A DNA stretch of 7,791 bases from Rhizorhabdus sp. (lineage in GTDB: Bacteria > Pseudomonadota > Alphaproteobacteria > Sphingomonadales > Sphingomonadaceae): NCBI GenBank assembly GCA_004297635.1, contig SCUQ01000336.1, positions 1-7,791 on the forward strand, written 5' to 3'. Positions 1 to 6,243 of this stretch are shown one piece after another; position 1 is the stretch's first letter; every line of letters begins with the position of its first letter. A program made the translations under genes and the position numbers. Under the pieces are notes generated by a model. That model worked only from the letters and a program-made list of their open reading frames with translations. It ran no database searches and was not told the DNA's origin.

Positions 1-110
1 TTCATGAATGCGACCGGTGCGGGCGTGTCGAAGGGCGGCGCTGCGGCCTCGGCCGGGATCGCCAGGCTGAGGAAAAGACCGGAAAACAGGGCGATCTTGC
101 TGCGCTTCAT
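1..110 (-). CDS. D-alanyl-D-alanine carboxypeptidase, N-terminal fragment (runs off left edge)
   Basis: Only the first 36 codons are in the window. They encode a Sec signal peptide (MKRSK, then a hydrophobic run IALFSGLFLSLAIP, with a likely cut after AEA at about residue 22). The start of the mature chain follows, PPFDTPAPVAFM, which resembles the N-terminus of DacC/DacA-type penicillin-binding proteins of sphingomonads. Such enzymes trim the terminal D-Ala from peptidoglycan stem peptides in the periplasm. The catalytic SxxK, SxN and KTG motifs would lie outside the window, so the call rests on the N-terminus and on context. The ATG (110-108) overlaps the rlpA stop as ATGA, which implies translational coupling; no strong Shine-Dalgarno is visible before it. 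The family could be wrong, but an exported protein co-expressed with rlpA is well supported. Confidence 0.72.
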   Translation of the reverse strand, partial: MKRSKIALFSGLFLSLAIPAEAAAPPFDTPAPVAFM

Positions 111-1012
111 CGGGGTGAATTTCCATCCATTATAGTGCGGTCGCTGGCGATGCGTACCAGCCTGGCATCCTGATAGCCGTAGGACCGGACCTGCGCCAGC
201 GCGCTCGTCGCATCGGCCTCGGCTTTGTAGGGACCCATCCGGACCCGCCACAGGCTGCCTGCCGGCTCGACACGCCCGCCGACCAGCTCGGCGATCTCCT
301 CGGCACGGGCGCGGCTGCTGACGGCGGCCACCTGGATGAACAGTCCGCCGACGGGAACCGCCTCATCGGGTATCGCGGCCGCCACACGGGGCGGTGCCTT
401 CGGGGCCGGCGCCCGGGTGGCGAAACGCCGGTTGAGCGCCGCCAGTTCGCCGGCGCTCGCATAAGGGCGCCCGGCGGCCGGCCGTCCCCAGCGCAGCTCC
501 AGCTTGTCCGCCTCGGGCGGATCGACCCGACGGACCCGAACCCGCGCCACCCCGAGCCGTTCGGTGCCCAACAACTGCGCCGCGCGGCGGGACAGATCGA
601 TGATCCGGTTCGACACGAAGGGACCGCGATCATTGACGCGGACGAGGATGGTGCGCCCGGTATCGAGCGCCGTCACCTCGACATAGCTGGGCAACGGCAG
701 GGTCTTATGGGCCGCGCCGACATTACCCATGTTGAAGATCTCGCCATTGGCGGTCGGCGCGCCGTGGAACTGATCACCATACCAGGATGCGAGCCCGACC
801 TCGTCATAATCGCGCTCGTCGGCCGGATAATACCAGACCCCGGCAATCTGATAGGGCTTGCCGATCTTGACCGGAGTGTCTGCGGCGGGAAGTCTCGGCC
901 GGGACGGCGCCGGCTGCGGCCTGGCGGCGCCGGGCCGCTCCGGTCGGGGAACGCCGCAGCTTGCGAGCAGCACCATCAGGCCGAGCGATATTGCCCTATT
1001 CGACGATCGCAT
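107..1012 (-). CDS. rlpA: RlpA: septal ring lytic transglycosylase lipoprotein (DPBB + SPOR)
   Basis: This 301-residue protein starts at the ATG at 1012. That start puts a lipoprotein signal at the N-terminus, with lipobox L-A-S-C and acylated Cys19; a longer reading frame to 1114 would bury it. A Pro/Arg-rich linker (about 21-45) leads to the double-psi beta-barrel domain (about 72-163) with GLASWYG and VNDRGPF. Glu91, His102 and Asp128 have the same spacing as the catalytic-site Glu120, His131 and Asp157 of Pseudomonas aeruginosa RlpA, so activity on peptide-free (denuded) glycan at the septum is plausible. A second linker precedes a SPOR domain (about 221-287), which binds denuded glycan and localises the protein to division sites. 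The gene overlaps the end of the upstream transglycosylase gene by 17 nt, and its TGA overlaps the start of the carboxypeptidase gene. It is predicted to be anchored in the outer membrane. Confidence 0.95.
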   Translation of the reverse strand: MRSSNRAISLGLMVLLASCGVPRPERPGAARPQPAPSRPRLPAADTPVKIGKPYQIAGVWYYPADERDYDEVGLASWYGDQFHGAPTANGEIFNMGNVGAAHKTLPLPSYVEVTALDTGRTILVRVNDRGPFVSNRIIDLSRRAAQLLGTERLGVARVRVRRVDPPEADKLELRWGRPAAGRPYASAGELAALNRRFATRAPAPKAPPRVAAAIPDEAVPVGGLFIQVAAVSSRARAEEIAELVGGRVEPAGSLWRVRMGPYKAEADATSALAQVRSYGYQDARLVRIASDRTIMDGNSPR

Positions 1013-2108
1013 CGCCGAGCAGCCCCACCGAGAGCGCATAGAAATTGGAACAATTATAGTCGAGGATCGAGCGATAATTGGTGGTGAGCAGATAGCCGGT
1101 CTTGCCAGCGCCATCGGGCTCGATCAGCGATGCCAGCTCATCCTCGGCCGGAACCCGTCCGCCCAGCATCTGGATACCCTTGTCGCGCCATTCGGCGATG
1201 GTCAGCCAGCGGCTCTGGCGGGCAAAGACGCGGGGGCAGCGTGGCGAGCTGAGCGGGGAGCGGATCGCCGCGCGGTCGATTCCTTCGGGTACGCGGACCG
1301 CAACGCCCCAGGGAACGTCCTTCTTCCAGCCGGCGTCACGCAGATAATTACCGATCGATGCGAGCGCGTCGGGCTCGCTGCGCCAGATGTCGGGCTTGCC
1401 GTCGCCATCGGCATCGACCGCAAGCCGCAGATAGACCGACGGCAGGAACTGCGGATAGCCGGTCGCCCCGGCCCAACTGCCTTTCAGCTGGGCGCGCGGC
1501 ACGCCGCGGCTCATCAGCACCAGGGTTTTCAGGAATTCGTCGGTGAACAGATCGCGACGGCGGCCCTCGAAGGCCAGCGTTGCCAGCGAATTGAGCAGGT
1601 CGAAATTGCCGGTGAAGGTGCCGTAGCCGGTTTCATGGCCGTAGATCGCGAGCATGATCTGCTCGGGCACGCCGCTATCCTGCTCGATCCTGAGCAGTAA
1701 CGGACGCAAGGTTCCGTAGCGCGCCCGCCCCATGCCGATCCTGACCCGGTCGACATGGCTGGCCAGATAGGGGGCGAAGGGCGGCGTCGCGCTGTAGGCC
1801 GAACTGGCACCGGGCTGGGCGCGGTCGAGCCGCACGACGCGGGCGTTGAAATTGAGCGTCGGCAGGGTCGCGTCGAACAGGATCGGCGAGACCCCGATCT
1901 CGATCGCGCGCGGGCGGAGCGTCGCGATGAAGGCGCGCAGCAGGCTGTCCTGGCTCGGCACCGGCGCGGCGGGGCTATCGTTGAGCCGCGCCGCGTCGTC
2001 TGGCGCCTGGCCCTCCTCGATCGCGCTTTGCGCCGCCAAAGGGGCCTGGCCCGCCCCTGCCGTCATCAGGACAAGAGCGGCAACCGCTCCACGCAACAGA
2101 CTTCGCAT
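996..2108 (-). CDS. Lytic murein transglycosylase, MltB family (soluble, exported)
   Basis: This 370-residue protein cleaves the MurNAc-GlcNAc bond of peptidoglycan to leave 1,6-anhydro ends. The start at 2108 is preferred over an in-frame upstream start at 2183: it has a good Shine-Dalgarno (GAAGGGGA, 2120-2113) and begins a Sec signal peptide (MRSLLRG, then a hydrophobic run, cut near AAQS at about residue 27). There is no lipobox, unlike E. coli MltB. The catalytic glutamate is Glu159 in YGHETGYG. It is followed by the family block GSWAGATGYPQFLPS (about 210-224), a calcium-loop-like DADGDGKPD (232-240), and the C-terminal YNCSNFYALSVGLL block (351-364) typical of the MltB_2 group. Its last 17 nt overlap rlpA, so the two are probably translated in a coupled way. 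It is the first gene of the mltB-rlpA-carboxypeptidase unit and is divergent from the tRNA gene. Confidence 0.93.
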   Translation of the reverse strand: MRSLLRGAVAALVLMTAGAGQAPLAAQSAIEEGQAPDDAARLNDSPAAPVPSQDSLLRAFIATLRPRAIEIGVSPILFDATLPTLNFNARVVRLDRAQPGASSAYSATPPFAPYLASHVDRVRIGMGRARYGTLRPLLLRIEQDSGVPEQIMLAIYGHETGYGTFTGNFDLLNSLATLAFEGRRRDLFTDEFLKTLVLMSRGVPRAQLKGSWAGATGYPQFLPSVYLRLAVDADGDGKPDIWRSEPDALASIGNYLRDAGWKKDVPWGVAVRVPEGIDRAAIRSPLSSPRCPRVFARQSRWLTIAEWRDKGIQMLGGRVPAEDELASLIEPDGAGKTGYLLTTNYRSILDYNCSNFYALSVGLLGDAIVE

Positions 2109-2112
2109 TCGA

Positions 2113-2120
2113 TCCCCTTC
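2113..2120 (-). promoter_or_regulatory. Ribosome-binding site of the lytic transglycosylase gene
   Basis: On the minus strand GAAGGGGA lies with 5 nt between its GGGG and the ATG at 2108. No comparable site was noted before the longer in-frame start at 2183, so this site decides the start. Confidence 0.7.
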
Positions 2121-2124
2121 GTTC

Positions 2125-2140
2125 GTGGCAGCCTTGCCAC
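2125..2140. repeat. Short hairpin in the transglycosylase gene leader
   Basis: GTGGCA-GCCT-TGCCAC is a perfect 6-bp inverted repeat with a 4-nt loop. It sits about 5 nt upstream of the ribosome-binding site of the lytic transglycosylase gene and would be in its leader RNA if transcription starts further upstream. No function is known. Confidence 0.4.
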
Positions 2141-2167
2141 AGCTTGAACCGACCGTGAAATGCTTTG

Positions 2168-2186
2168 ATCGTGCCGCTTGCACGAT
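2168..2186. repeat. 19-bp dyad in the divergent intergenic region (operator-like)
   Basis: ATCGTGC-CGCTT-GCACGAT is a perfect 7-bp inverted repeat with a 5-nt spacer. It lies between the divergent transglycosylase and tRNA-Ser genes and overlaps the candidate -35 of the tRNA promoter. It has the size and symmetry of a dimeric regulator site, but it could be chance in GC-rich DNA. Confidence 0.35.
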
Positions 2187-2205
2187 AGGGCGCAGCGGCG
2201 ATAAG
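2178..2205 (+). promoter_or_regulatory. Candidate promoter of tRNA-Ser
   Basis: A TTGCAC box (2178-2183) and a GATAAG box (2200-2205) are 16 nt apart and precede the tRNA 5' end by about 37 nt. A GC-rich stretch follows the -10, as is common at stable-RNA promoters under stringent control. The matches to the sigma-70 consensus are only partial (3/6 and 4/6), so this is tentative. Confidence 0.3.
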
Positions 2206-2242
2206 GGCTCCCTTCCGCGCGGACCGATCGATCCGGCGCCGC

Positions 2243-2333
<91 letters not shown>

Positions 2334-2451
2334 CGGACGCCCTCGGCATTCCGGACGCCAGTGGCCTCCGTCGTATCGGAACCGCCTTCCCGCAATGGTT
2401 CAAGGCCTCCCAAGGGCTATTTGTCCCAACATGCTATCTCGCTTGAAGGCA

Positions 2452-2484
2452 GCGGCCGCGCGGTTGTGCCTGATGCGCGGCCGC
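2452..2484. repeat. Perfect 10-bp inverted repeat in the leader of the BKACE gene
   Basis: GCGGCCGCGC (2452-2461) and GCGCGGCCGC (2475-2484) are exact reverse complements separated by 13 nt. The dyad ends 50 nt before the ATG at 2535. As RNA it would be a very stable stem. No T-run follows, so it is a poor intrinsic terminator; a leader structure or protein site are alternatives. The 202 bases between the tRNA and this gene hold nothing else I can name, and I see no convincing promoter there. Confidence 0.5.
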
Positions 2485-2519
2485 ATTACCCCCCGTCAGA
2501 GAAGACGGTCATCGACCTT

Positions 2520-2526
2520 GGAGGGG
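2520..2526 (+). promoter_or_regulatory. Ribosome-binding site of the BKACE gene
   Basis: GGAGGGG is 8 nt upstream of the ATG at 2535. It fixes this start and excludes the longer open frame that begins inside the tRNA. Confidence 0.8.
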
Positions 2527-2534
2527 ACGTTGCC

Positions 2535-3506
2535 ATGTCAAACTCAGAAATGCCGCTCATCATTGAAGCTGCCGTTTCGCTGGAAAAGGCGGACGGAATA
2601 GAGGTTCTGGTGAACAGCTCGCCGACGTCTACCGGAGCAGCATCTGCCGGTTCGGGCATCAGCGAGCCGAGCCTGTATGGGCCGACGCTGGCGGGTGCGC
2701 GTGCAGCGCTGGATGCGGGTGCGAGCATAATTCATCACCATCAGGACATTGACCTGCCGATGGACCAGCAGGTTGCGCAGGTTGTCCGGATCAATCGGGA
2801 AATACTCGATACGCATCCCCACGCCCTGATCTACCCCGCCCCTCTGCTGACCGGGGCGACGCATGCAGAGGTCCATCAGCATTACCCGGCACTTGCCGAC
2901 GCCGGGTGCCTGACCATGATCGCGGTCGAGATGGGGCGCACCGTTTTTGCCGTGATGGACGAGACGGGACTGCCCAGCAATTCATGGGTCAATGGCCAGA
3001 CCTATTCCGAAGCGCATGATCTGGTGATGTTTGCCAACAAGCATCAGACCCCACTTGCTCTGGGAATCTACACGCCATCCATGTGCTACTGGATCCGCGA
3101 ATATGCCCAGCGCGGCTTGTTGCCCAAGGGCACGATGGTGAAGATCTGGTTCGGCGGACGCTACAAGGTGTGGACGGACAGGGAGCCTACGGTGCGCAAC
3201 GCCCTTGCCCCCACGGTAAAGGCTCTCGATGCTTATCTGGAAGCGCTCGAAGGCGTGGATCTGCCGTGGCTGATCGCGACCCAGGGGGACAATGTTCTCG
3301 ACACGCCGGTGGCCCGCTATGCGCTCGAACAGGGCGGACATATTCGTGTGGGCGAAGAAGACGTGAGTGGAACCACCCAATTGCGCAATGGCGAACTTGT
3401 CGAAGCCGCAATCGAATTGGCAAGGTCGGTTGGGCGACCCGTCGTCAGCGGAGCCGAAGCAAGGCGATTCCTGGGCGTGAAGGAGCGCCGCCTGCAGATG
3501 GCGTGA
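2535..3506 (+). CDS. Divergent beta-keto acid cleavage enzyme (BKACE, former DUF849; Kce-like)
   Basis: This 323-residue protein is a predicted zinc-dependent TIM-barrel enzyme. BKACEs condense a beta-keto acid with acetyl-CoA, giving acetoacetate and a CoA ester; the founding member is 3-keto-5-aminohexanoate cleavage enzyme of lysine fermentation. Visible family marks are Glu11 in the first strand (IIEAAV), the metal-binding HxH at His67/His69 in SIIHHHQD, and GGHIRVGEED (268-276). In that block Arg271, Glu275 and Asp276 have the spacing of the Kce residues Arg226, Glu230 (zinc ligand) and Asp231. The C-terminal LVEAAIELARSVGRPV and AEARRFLGV are also typical. The N-terminal third departs from the usual pattern: the common NG after the first strand and the usual HxHxRD form are altered, so the substrate cannot be assigned. 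The gene stands alone, convergent with the methyltransferase gene, and its GC is lower than its neighbour's. It is probably cytoplasmic, and a transferred gene is possible. Confidence 0.85.
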   Translation: MSNSEMPLIIEAAVSLEKADGIEVLVNSSPTSTGAASAGSGISEPSLYGPTLAGARAALDAGASIIHHHQDIDLPMDQQVAQVVRINREILDTHPHALIYPAPLLTGATHAEVHQHYPALADAGCLTMIAVEMGRTVFAVMDETGLPSNSWVNGQTYSEAHDLVMFANKHQTPLALGIYTPSMCYWIREYAQRGLLPKGTMVKIWFGGRYKVWTDREPTVRNALAPTVKALDAYLEALEGVDLPWLIATQGDNVLDTPVARYALEQGGHIRVGEEDVSGTTQLRNGELVEAAIELARSVGRPVVSGAEARRFLGVKERRLQMA

Positions 3507-3557
3507 TCCAGGCTCGACACCGGAGTGCGGGCCGCCGTCGCTTTGCTCAACGGGCGC

Positions 3558-4352
3558 CTAGATTTTCTGTAACAGCAATTCGATATAGGGCGTGAACCAG
3601 CCCGGCGTTCGACCGATGCTCCGCCCGAGCAGCGCGTAAGCCGAGACGCCGGCGCCGACGCCGCCGTGGATTCGCCGCCGGGTCGCCAGCCATGCCTGAT
3701 CTCCTCCGGTTTCGGCGAACCGCCCCGACAGCGACCGCGCCAGCCGCCATGGCGCCAGTCCCCGCTGGAGCTGCCGTCCGGTGATATCGTCGATGGCCTC
3801 TGGCAGCAAATTGACCAGCCACCGGCCGGAATGGCGCTCACGGAGGGCCAGGCGGCTTGCCGTGCCGCAGATGAACAGCTGGCCGCCGGGGCGCAAGACG
3901 CGATGCAGTTCGCACATCGTCGCGTCGAGATGGCGCGGATCGACATATTCGAGCACGCTGTTGGCCAGAACGATGTCGAAGGACGCATCGGCAAAGGGAA
4001 GCGATCCGCCGGCTTCGCCGAGGCGGATGTCGCCGGCGAGGCCATGCCGCGCGAGATTGGCCTCGGCGATCGGCGGCATCAGGGGATCGACATCTATGCC
4101 GGTGAGCCGTGCTCCCAAGGCCGCGAGGACCACCGAGGAACCACCGACATTGCACCCGAGCTCAAGCAGATCACGAGCCGCAACAGCGATGCCGTAGCTT
4201 TCCAGGGCCAGACGGAGATGTTCCCACTCATAGGCGGCATATCCTCCCACCCAGCGGTCGTTCGGATCCATGCCGGCCGCCCGTGCGGCAGCCTCGAAGC
4301 GCCGATGCGCAGGCCCCTTCGGGTCGATCGGTGGCAAGATGGAGCCGTTCAT
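3558..4352 (-). CDS. Class I SAM-dependent methyltransferase (Methyltransf_11 type), substrate unknown
   Basis: This 264-residue protein is predicted to be cytosolic with a Rossmann-fold SAM-binding domain. Motif I is DLLELGCNVGGSS (61-73) and the acidic end of strand 2 is LTGIDVD (83-89). Later marks are PFADASFDIVLANSVLEYVDP (about 119-139) and LRPGGQLF (153-160), as in ubiquinone/biotin-type methyltransferases. The region after residue 165 is variable and Arg/Trp-rich, and would carry the substrate pocket. The start is set at the ATG at 4352 because it overlaps the upstream vanZ-like stop as ATGA; a GTG eight codons earlier (4376) is an alternative. The pair is therefore probably translationally coupled. 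The frame ends TAG 51 bases from the convergent BKACE stop, and no terminator hairpin is evident between them. Neither sequence nor context shows what is methylated. Confidence 0.85.
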   Translation of the reverse strand: MNGSILPPIDPKGPAHRRFEAAARAAGMDPNDRWVGGYAAYEWEHLRLALESYGIAVAARDLLELGCNVGGSSVVLAALGARLTGIDVDPLMPPIAEANLARHGLAGDIRLGEAGGSLPFADASFDIVLANSVLEYVDPRHLDATMCELHRVLRPGGQLFICGTASRLALRERHSGRWLVNLLPEAIDDITGRQLQRGLAPWRLARSLSGRFAETGGDQAWLATRRRIHGGVGAGVSAYALLGRSIGRTPGWFTPYIELLLQKI

Positions 4353-4714
4353 GCCGGCATATGGGCGGGAAGGCACCGCTCAATGATAAGCGCAGCCGCC
4401 AGCGCGACAAGGATAGCACCGCTGTCCGCCACCCAGTCCCAGACGCTGGCATCGCGATGGAGAGCCGGGATGGCCTGGGTCAGTTCGATCAGCGCTCCGA
4501 ACAGCGACAGGCCGAGTGCAAGGCGCCATCGGGGATGCGCACGATAGGCGGCGCGGCCGAGCAGCGTCAGCGTCAGGAAAGCCGCGATATGGTTGATCTT
4601 GTCGCCCGCATGGAAATCCGGGGCCTGCGCCGCGGGCATGATCGCCACCGCATAGACGATCGCGATCGTCGTCCAGAAGATGGGAACGGCGACCCGCCGG
4701 TAGAGCCTGATCAC
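4349..4714 (-). CDS. VanZ-like family membrane protein
   Basis: This 121-residue protein has about four hydrophobic segments (roughly 9-27, 43-56, 65-80 and 97-112). Family marks are DKINHIAAF (38-46), the GALIELTQ block (73-80) and the polar DASVWDWVADSGA (88-100), which match the VanZ pattern of DK..H, E..Q and D...N..G, with Asp97 in place of the usual Asn. The namesake raises teicoplanin resistance in Enterococcus, but most bacterial homologues have no known function, and resistance should not be inferred. The start is a GTG at 4714 preceded by a GGGGGTAGGG stretch; the out-of-phase ATG at 4716 runs straight into a stop (ATGTGA). The gene begins about 20 nt after the hairpin that probably ends rpmE transcription, so it needs either readthrough or its own promoter. 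Its TGA overlaps the methyltransferase ATG. Confidence 0.82.
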   Translation of the reverse strand: MIRLYRRVAVPIFWTTIAIVYAVAIMPAAQAPDFHAGDKINHIAAFLTLTLLGRAAYRAHPRWRLALGLSLFGALIELTQAIPALHRDASVWDWVADSGAILVALAAALIIERCLPAHMPA

Positions 4715-4732
4715 ATCCCTACCCCCGATATG

Positions 4733-4758
4733 AAAATGGCTGGGAATTACCCAGCCAT
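4733..4758 (-). terminator. Intrinsic terminator downstream of rpmE
   Basis: On the minus strand a perfect 9-bp stem (ATGGCTGGG / CCCAGCCAT, loop TAATT) runs from 4758 to 4736 and is followed by a short T-tract (ATTTTC). It begins 28 nt after the rpmE stop. The T-tract is short, so termination may be partial and allow some readthrough into the vanZ-like gene. A smaller dyad, CCGAA-GG-TTCGG (4767-4778), lies between it and rpmE. Confidence 0.7.
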
Positions 4759-4786
4759 ATCCACGTCCGAAGGTTCGGAGCCAAGC

Positions 4787-5017
4787 TTATTTCTTGCCGA
4801 GCGTCAGCCCGCCGAAACGCTTGTTGAAGCGTGCCACCTGGCCGCCCGTGTCGAGCATGGTGCCGCGGCCGCCGGTCCAGGCCGGGTGAACCGAGGGGTC
4901 GATGTCGAGCTGCAGCGTGTCGCCTTCGGCGCCATAGGTGGAACGGGTCTCATAGACCGTGCCGTCCGTCAGCTGCACCTTGATCATGTGATAATCGGGA
5001 TGGATATCTTTTTTCAT
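4787..5017 (-). CDS. rpmE: 50S ribosomal protein L31 (bL31), cysteine-free form
   Basis: This 76-residue protein belongs to the large ribosomal subunit and contributes to the intersubunit bridge with the small-subunit head. The N-terminus [10 protein letters not shown], the central RSTYG and [14 protein letters not shown], and the C-terminus [16 protein letters not shown] are the standard L31 pattern of alphaproteobacteria. No cysteine is present, so this is the form without the zinc-binding CxxC knuckle and should not need zinc. A GGAG stands 10 nt before the ATG. A terminator-like hairpin sits directly upstream of that site and a closely similar one follows the stop. fabZ lies upstream on the same strand, 121 nt away. 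Autogenous control through the rpmE leader has been reported in E. coli; whether this leader does the same is unknown. Confidence 0.97.
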   Translation of the reverse strand: MKKDIHPDYHMIKVQLTDGTVYETRSTYGAEGDTLQLDIDPSVHPAWTGGRGTMLDTGGQVARFNKRFGGLTLGKK

Positions 5018-5031
5018 CGTCGTCAGGCTCC

Positions 5032-5057
5032 AGAAAATGGCTGGTTTCCGACCAGCC
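5032..5057 (-). terminator. Terminator-like hairpin in the rpmE leader / end of the bamA-skp-fabZ unit
   Basis: On the minus strand GGCTGGT-CGGAA-ACCAGCC (5057-5039, 7-bp perfect stem) is followed by ATTTTC, then by the rpmE Shine-Dalgarno GGAG. It could end the upstream bamA-skp-fabZ transcript. Because only about 20 nt separate it from the rpmE ATG, an rpmE promoter must lie upstream of it, or rpmE must rely on readthrough. In either case it would be part of the rpmE leader and could act as an attenuator or protein-binding element. Confidence 0.55.
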
Positions 5058-5074
5058 TGGGAAGCGAAGCGGCG

Positions 5075-5103
5075 CCTCTACAGGGTAAAGCCGATGAAGG
5101 CAA
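5075..5103 (-). promoter_or_regulatory. Weak candidate promoter for rpmE
   Basis: On the minus strand TTGCCT (5103-5098) and TAGAGG (5080-5075) are 17 nt apart, between fabZ and the leader hairpin. The -35 matches 4/6 and the -10 only 3/6 of the sigma-70 consensus. The position would suit an rpmE promoter that transcribes through the hairpin. Confidence 0.2.
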
Positions 5104-5138
5104 GCGCGCCCGCCGGACGCCCTGCCCTCTCCCCGGCC

Positions 5139-5612
5139 TCAATCCTTCGGCGGGTCCGCGATCATCGCGGTGAAACTCGCCTGCGCGGCCAGCTTGTCGC
5201 CGATATAGGCCTTGCCCTCGAACTTGCAGACGCTGGCGCGCTTCTGGACGAAGGCGACATCGAGCCGAAGCAGCACGCCGGGCTCAACGGGCGCGCGAAA
5301 CTTCGCTTCCTCGATACCCATGAAATAGACGAGCTTGCCCGATCCGGCGAGGCCGAGCGATTCGACCGCGAGAATGCCGGCGGCCTGCGCCAGCGCCTCG
5401 ACGATCAGCACACCCGGCATGATCGGCCGTCCAGGGAAGTGGCCCTGGAAGAACTCCTCATTGATCGTCACCGCCTTGATGGCGGAGATGCGCTCGTCCA
5501 CCACCAGTTCCTCGACCCGATCGACGAGGAGCATGGGGTAGCGATGCGGCAACGCCGCCATGATCCGCCGGATATCCAGCGGGCCGAGGCTGGTCTTGTT
5601 GTCTTCGCTCAT
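5139..5612 (-). CDS. fabZ: 3-hydroxyacyl-[acyl-carrier-protein] dehydratase FabZ
   Basis: This 157-residue enzyme dehydrates (3R)-hydroxyacyl-ACP to trans-2-enoyl-ACP in type II fatty acid synthesis in the cytoplasm. It is a hotdog fold. The catalytic pair is His58 in [10 protein letters not shown] and Glu72 in [10 protein letters not shown], with the usual 14-residue spacing. Other FabZ marks are [13 protein letters not shown] near residues 21-33 and [12 protein letters not shown] in the second half. The start at 5612 is chosen because the residues before it (in frame to 5708) are Arg/Pro-rich read-through with no family similarity, and because it lies 10 nt after the skp stop. No clear Shine-Dalgarno is visible, so translation may depend on coupling to skp. 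The classical neighbours lpxD, lpxA and lpxB are missing. Confidence 0.97.
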   Translation of the reverse strand: MSEDNKTSLGPLDIRRIMAALPHRYPMLLVDRVEELVVDERISAIKAVTINEEFFQGHFPGRPIMPGVLIVEALAQAAGILAVESLGLAGSGKLVYFMGIEEAKFRAPVEPGVLLRLDVAFVQKRASVCKFEGKAYIGDKLAAQASFTAMIADPPKD

Positions 5613-5622
5613 CGCGGGCCGA

Positions 5623-6243
5623 TCAACGGCCCGCGGCGGCGGCCTGCTCGGCCTGGCCAGGCTGCCAGTTGGCCGGCGGGGTGATCGACACGCTGGGGAC
5701 CAGCGCATTGAGCTGGGTCACCATGTCGGCGGTGATGTCCGAGCTGGCGGCAATCGTCGCCTCGGGGCGCAGCGCGATGCCGACGCGCTTGGCGGTCATC
5801 GCGGCCTTCAGTGCCTGCTCGGCCTTGGCTTCGATCTGCTCGCGCGCATAGGCCTGCGGGCGGGCGAACGGCAGCGCGAGGCGCTGCAGCTCGGCCTGGG
5901 CGGCCTGGCCCTTGCTCTGGAAGGTGGCGATCTTGGCATCGAGCGTCGCCTTCGGAGTCGCCGGATTCTTCTGCAGCGTCTCGATCTCGGTCCGCAGCGC
6001 GTTCAGTTCGGCCTGCAGCGCGTTCTGGCGGGTCTGCGCCGCGGTGATCTGCACCTTGTAGGTGGTCTCGATCTGCGCCCTGGCCGACTGCCATGCCGCG
6101 GAGTTGGCGATGGCGGCGTCGAGATCGACGATCGCGACACCGGTCGCGGCGGCGGCCGAAGCAGCAGCAGCCTGAGCATGGGCGGCGGCGGGCAGAAGCG
6201 CAACGCCGGCCGCGATCGCGGCCGTCTTCAGAAAGGATGTCAT
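5623..6243 (-). CDS. skp: Periplasmic OMP chaperone Skp/OmpH family
   Basis: This 206-residue protein would be a periplasmic holdase that guides unfolded outer-membrane proteins to the BAM complex. A Sec signal peptide ([20 protein letters not shown]) has a clear AHA-Q cleavage site after residue 23. The mature chain begins with an Ala-rich stretch and the short beta strand [12 protein letters not shown] long Ala/Gln/Glu-rich alpha-helical, coiled-coil-like part follows (about 50-150), forming the tentacles of the Skp trimer. The C-terminus is Pro/Gln/Ala-rich with no assigned role. The ATG overlaps the bamA stop by one base (TGATG), and AGGGA lies about 10 nt before it. Direct coupling to bamA fits its role in the same assembly route. 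Confidence 0.9.
   Translation of the reverse strand: MTSFLKTAAIAAGVALLPAAAHAQAAAASAAAATGVAIVDLDAAIANSAAWQSARAQIETTYKVQITAAQTRQNALQAELNALRTEIETLQKNPATPKATLDAKIATFQSKGQAAQAELQRLALPFARPQAYAREQIEAKAEQALKAAMTAKRVGIALRPEATIAASSDITADMVTQLNALVPSVSITPPANWQPGQAEQAAAAGR

Noticed and set aside
858..1700. 280-codon plus-strand open frame
   Set aside because: It is antisense to rlpA and the transglycosylase gene, both with clear domains; such long shadows are expected in GC-rich DNA.
3507..3557. Bidirectional terminator between the convergent BKACE and methyltransferase genes
   Set aside because: I found no convincing stem with a T-tract in these 51 bases.
4349..4714. VanZ-like protein as an antibiotic-resistance gene
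   Set aside because: No van cluster genes are present, and the family is widespread in bacteria with unrelated or unknown roles.
3666..5173. Long plus-strand open frames of 293 and 354 codons
   Set aside because: They lie opposite the methyltransferase, vanZ-like and rpmE genes, have low-complexity composition and show no recognisable domain.
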